Assembly (NCBI RefSeq): GCF_018524365.1 | Contig: NZ_JAEKFT010000009.1 | Coordinates: forward strand, 62,001 to 126,000 | Length of the DNA: 64,000 nt | From: Denitromonas iodatirespirans | GTDB taxonomy: Bacteria > Pseudomonadota > Gammaproteobacteria > Burkholderiales > Rhodocyclaceae | Reading direction: 5' to 3' | In this document: piece by piece, positions 61,747-64,000 of the stretch | Layout: the number at the start of each line of letters is the position of its first letter | How positions within the stretch are numbered: position 1 is the stretch's first letter | Position numbers and translations under genes: made by a program | The notes under the pieces: generated by a model | What the model was told of the DNA's origin: nothing | The model's database searches: none | The model's input: the letters and a program-made list of their open reading frames with translations, nothing else

Positions 61747-62118
61747 ATGATCGACCGAGTGATTGCCACCGACGCCGCACTGGCCCTGATCGAACGGCTC
61801 AAGGCCAAGCACGGGCCCGACCTGATATTTCACCAGTCGGGCGGTTGCTGCGACGGCAGCGCTGCCAACTGCTACCTGAAGGGCGAGCTCACCGTCGATG
61901 CCGACGTGAAACTCGGCGAGATCGGCGGTTGCCCGTTCTACATCAGCCGCTCGCAATACGAGTACTGGAAACACACCCAACTGATCATCGACGTGATCGA
62001 CGCGCGTGGCGGCGGCACCTTCTCGCTCGAAGGGCCCGAAGGCGTCTCGTTTCACACCCGATCCCGTCTATTTACCGATTCGGAGTGGGCCGAGCTCGAA
62101 GCCGCCGGCCTGGTCTGA
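61747..62118 (+). CDS. DUF779 protein associated with aldehyde dehydrogenase
   Basis: 123 residues, the family length. The conserved Cys motif HQSGGCCDGSAANCY lies at about 29-43 and IGGCPFYIS further on, so metal or cluster binding is likely. DUF779 genes almost always follow acetaldehyde dehydrogenase genes like exaC, and in other bacteria members are needed for alcohol or aldehyde growth, possibly by activating the enzyme. Ribosome site AAGGAG lies 6 bp before the ATG. Next gene, a cytochrome c, starts 24 bp later. Confidence 0.9.
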   Translation: MIDRVIATDAALALIERLKAKHGPDLIFHQSGGCCDGSAANCYLKGELTVDADVKLGEIGGCPFYISRSQYEYWKHTQLIIDVIDARGGGTFSLEGPEGVSFHTRSRLFTDSEWAELEAAGLV

Positions 62119-62142
62119 CCCAATCATCGAAAGGATTGTTTC

Positions 62143-62463
62143 ATGCGCACCCACATGCTCATCGTTGCTGCATTGGCCCTCGGGGTTTCGCTGCCCGCGT
62201 CGGCCTCCTACGACATCGTCAAGAAAGCGCGCTGTGTCAGCTGCCATGCGCTCGAAAAGAAGATGGTCGGCCCGGCCTATCGCGAAATCGCCGCCAAGTA
62301 CGCCGGCCAGGCTGACGCGCCCGCCAAGCTGTTTGCCAAGGTCCGCGAAGGCGGCGCCGGTGTGTGGGGGCAGATTCCCATGACGCCGAACGACGAGGCC
62401 AAGATCAGCGACGAGAACCTGAAGGCTGCGATCGACTGGATCCTGGCCGGCGCCGAGAAGTAA
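62143..62463 (+). CDS. Small periplasmic cytochrome c (c551/c552 type)
   Basis: 106 residues with a signal peptide (MRTHMLIVAALALGVSLPASA). Haem site CVSCH (Cys31, Cys34, His35), GPAYREIAAKY after it, and axial Met in IPMTPN. This is the class I cytochrome c551/c552 pattern; it shuttles electrons between periplasmic donors and terminal oxidases or reductases. It sits at the end of the exaC-DUF779 run and may carry electrons from the alcohol dehydrogenases. It ends at an unusually long hairpin. Confidence 0.92.
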   Translation: MRTHMLIVAALALGVSLPASASYDIVKKARCVSCHALEKKMVGPAYREIAAKYAGQADAPAKLFAKVREGGAGVWGQIPMTPNDEAKISDENLKAAIDWILAGAEK

Positions 62464-62488
62464 GCCGACGCCGTTTGCCGGACCCTTG

Positions 62489-62541
62489 ACGGGCCGGTCT
62501 GCCGGGCTGATGCGCATCAGCCCGGCAGACCGGCCCGTTTT
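62489..62541 (+). terminator. Perfect 50-bp palindrome, terminator of the cytochrome c gene
   Basis: Two 25-base arms (62489-62513 and 62514-62538) are exact reverse complements with no spacer; they begin ACGGGCCGGTC and the right arm runs into a TTTT tract. The hairpin is far longer than a normal terminator stem and could also form a DNA cruciform. Confidence 0.85.
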
Positions 62542-62632
62542 GCGTTGCGCGGCCATCTGATGTGGACGTGCTCCGAGGGGCTTCGTATGCTGTAGACATC
62601 GGTCGGGACGACAAGACGGTTCGGGAGAGACG

Positions 62633-63238
62633 ATGCACGGGATGCCGGCACCGCGGGAAATCATCGAGTTCGAAACGCCCCGTTTGCGCTTGCGTCAGTG
62701 GCAGGAATCCGATCGGGCGCCGTTTGCGGCGCTCAACGCCGACCCGGAAGTGATGGCGCATTTTCCGTCGCCGCTGTCGCGTGCCGGCAGCGACGCGCTG
62801 GCCGAGCGTTGCGAATCGCTCATTGCAGAGCGTGGCTGGGGCTTCTGGGCGGTCGAACTGAAGGCCAGCGGCGCGTTCATCGGTTTTGTCGGCCTGCATG
62901 TGCCGATGGTGATCTTGCCGTTCTCGCCCTGTGTCGAGATCGGCTGGCGGCTGGCCCTGCCGCACTGGGGGCAGGGCTACGCGGGCGAGGCGGCGGAGGG
63001 CGTGCTGGCGGTTGGCTTCGGCCGGTTGGCGCTGGCCGAGATCGTGTCATTCACGGCCCTCGGCAATGCCCGTTCCCGGGCCTTGATGAAACGCCTCGGC
63101 ATGCGCCAGGCGGGGCAGTTCATGCACCCGTCGGTGCCTGTCGGCAGCCCGCTCAGAGCGCATTGCTGGTACCACCTGTCGGCGCAGGTGTGGCGCGAGC
63201 GACAGCAGATGGATGAATTTTCGACAAGGAGCGCATGA
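62633..63238 (+). CDS. GNAT-family N-acetyltransferase (RimJ/RimL-like)
   Basis: 201 residues. ETPRLRLRQWQESDRAPFAALNADPEVMAHFP at the start, WAVELKASGAFIGFVGL, GWRLALPHWGQGYAGEAAEGVLAVGF (acetyl-CoA-binding motif A, Q/R-x2-G-x-G/A), and NARSRALMKRLGMRQAG are those of Acetyltransf_3 enzymes. These acetylate ribosomal-protein N-termini, amino acids or antibiotics; the substrate is unknown. An alternative ATG lies three codons on. It is 3 bp from the next gene, so they are probably co-transcribed. Confidence 0.9.
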   Translation: MHGMPAPREIIEFETPRLRLRQWQESDRAPFAALNADPEVMAHFPSPLSRAGSDALAERCESLIAERGWGFWAVELKASGAFIGFVGLHVPMVILPFSPCVEIGWRLALPHWGQGYAGEAAEGVLAVGFGRLALAEIVSFTALGNARSRALMKRLGMRQAGQFMHPSVPVGSPLRAHCWYHLSAQVWRERQQMDEFSTRSA

Positions 63239-63241
63239 CGC

Positions 63242-63649
63242 ATGAAACCTCGCATCAGCATGATCACCCTGGGGGTGCGCGATCTGCCCGCCGCCATCCA
63301 TTTCTACGAAAGCCTCGGTTTTCCGCGCATGGAGTCGCCGCCGACGGTGGCGTTCTTCACCCTCAATGGCACCTGGCTCGGGCTCTACGGGCGCGAGGCG
63401 CTGGCCGAGGATGCCCAGGTCAGTGCCGAGGGTGGCGGCTTTCCCGGTTTCGCACTGGCCCACAATCTGGCCTCGGAAGCGGAGGTGGATCAGGTCATGG
63501 CGCAGGCGCTGGCGGCCGGCGCCACGCTGGTCAAGACGCCGCAGAAGGTCTTCTGGGGCGGTTACAGCGGCTATTTCAAGGACCTGGACGGCTATCTGTG
63601 GGAGCTGGCCCACAATCCGTTCGCCTGGATCGGGCCGCGTGACGATTGA
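63242..63649 (+). CDS. VOC-superfamily (glyoxalase-like) protein
   Basis: 135 residues with two beta-alpha-beta-beta-beta units: ISMITLGVRDLPAAIHFYESLGFPR, then TLVKTPQKVFWGGYSGYFKDLDGYLWELAHNP. These are typical of glyoxalase/bleomycin-resistance/dioxygenase-fold proteins of the YcfJ-like small group. Metal ligands are only partly clear (Glu in WELAHNP). It may be a lyase or a binding protein; no substrate is evident. Confidence 0.88.
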   Translation: MKPRISMITLGVRDLPAAIHFYESLGFPRMESPPTVAFFTLNGTWLGLYGREALAEDAQVSAEGGGFPGFALAHNLASEAEVDQVMAQALAAGATLVKTPQKVFWGGYSGYFKDLDGYLWELAHNPFAWIGPRDD

Positions 63650-63678
63650 TGCCGGCCGGCAGGTGATGTGTCATATGT

Positions 63679-63707
63679 AACACCTGCTCCACATTGGAGC
63701 AGGTGTT
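63679..63707. terminator. Inverted repeat between convergent genes, probable terminator
   Basis: AACACCTGCTCC-ACATT-GGAGCAGGTGTT has perfect 12-bp arms. The T-runs on either side are weak (TTGCATCTTT; TTACATATG), so termination is likely but not certain. Confidence 0.6.
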
Positions 63708-63723
63708 GCATCTTTGGACAGAA

Positions 63724-64000
63724 CTACTCCGCGCCGCGTCGAGCCGGAAGCATGCGCTGGAGTGTGCCGTCGCGTCGCAGTGCATGGCGGATCGCTGCCG
63801 CGACATGGAGCACGATCAAGGCCGCCAGCGTCCACGCCAGCACCTTGTGGGTGCTGCTGAACAGCGCGTTGAGCGTCTCGTCCGGCCAGCCCGGCTTGGG
63901 CAGGGGAATACCGAAGAACTTGAGCGGATACTTGGTGAAGTTCACCGAGGTCAGCCCCATCGCCGGGACCAGCACCAGCAGCGTATACAGCAGATGATGC
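63724..64000 (-). CDS. Cytochrome b561-family membrane protein, C-terminal part (cut by window edge)
   Basis: The frame is open from the right edge to a TAG at 63724 and gives 91 residues. HHLLYTLLVLVPAMGLTSVNF (with haem-ligand-like His), a loop KYPLKFFGIPLPKPG and the last helix STHKVLAWTLAALIVLHVAAAIRHAL (two His) match the C-terminal half of b561-type di-haem cytochromes, which move electrons between quinone and periplasmic partners. The internal ATG at 63975 is not the start, since homology continues beyond it. Confidence 0.85.
   Translation of the reverse strand, partial: HHLLYTLLVLVPAMGLTSVNFTKYPLKFFGIPLPKPGWPDETLNALFSSTHKVLAWTLAALIVLHVAAAIRHALRRDGTLQRMLPARRGAE

Noticed and set aside
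63695-63706. 12-mer TGGAGCAGGTGT shared with 59876-59887, as a further regulator site
   Set aside because: The 63.7-kb copy is one arm of a hairpin between convergent genes, with no promoter near. A shared 12-mer without matching position is expected by chance in 64 kb.

Overview
The window is GC-rich, densely coded, Gram-negative DNA, most likely from a betaproteobacterium of the Rhodocyclales type (Azoarcus/Thauera/Denitromonas-like). That placement is an inference from gene content: the dapA-bamC-metallohydrolase run, DUF302 and porin genes, PQQ alcohol dehydrogenases with an AcoR-type activator, ExaC and DUF779, and many sigma-54 promoters. No insertion sequence, prophage, integrase or CRISPR array is visible. 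Both ends cut genes (a DUF58 gene at the left, a cytochrome b561-type gene at the right).

Layout. 1-7.5 kb: housekeeping (DUF58/MoxR pair, HDAC-family deacetylase, dapA, bamC, WalJ-type MBL protein, Ala-rich lipoprotein, rlmD, tRNA-Ser(UGA)). 7.6-16 kb: signalling block (ANTAR response regulator, HisKA_2 kinase, chemoreceptor with the same sensor module and a sigma-28 promoter, and a large PAS-GGDEF-EAL-REC protein with a degenerate GGDEF). 16-24 kb: DUF302 protein, porin, an ACP-acyl-AMP ligase-PlsC fusion, a TonB receptor, yciH, a DnaA-box pair, yajD. 24-29 kb: a KdpDE-like two-component system followed by a small membrane protein and a Ktr/Trk potassium system; the same 11-bp-period direct repeat sits about 55 bp before both start codons. 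29-39 kb: flavin reductase, acnA, Tat-exported aldo/keto reductase, ABC-F ATPase, HD-GYP protein, a CarH/LitR-type B12 regulator and a DUF1365 gene.

39-63 kb is a periplasmic alcohol-oxidation island. It holds two PQQ alcohol dehydrogenases: one has the extra Asp of lanthanide enzymes (WDFD), the other has Ser there (WDFS), as in calcium enzymes such as ExaA. The first is divergent from a tightly coupled six-gene operon: SoxYZ-like carrier, zinc metallohydrolase, TonB receptor, NarX-type kinase, NarL-type regulator, NosR-like FMN/Fe-S membrane protein. Near-consensus sigma-54 promoters face outward from a shared 420-bp intergenic region, with a TTCGAA-centred element almost exactly midway. 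The same 12-mer lies about 115 bp upstream of the sigma-54 promoter of the acetaldehyde dehydrogenase gene (exaC), whose divergent neighbour encodes an AcoR-type sigma-54 activator. The Ca-type enzyme is in an operon with a pentapeptide-repeat protein and cytochrome c, divergent from a second kinase/regulator pair and a double-cache periplasmic protein.

Working model: alcohols are oxidised in the periplasm by metal-alternative quinoproteins to cytochrome c, the aldehyde is oxidised in the cytoplasm by ExaC, and sigma-54 with two NarX/NarL-type systems chooses the enzyme. The role of the SoxYZ/MBL/TonB/NosR relay is unknown. No PQQ biosynthesis genes are in the window.
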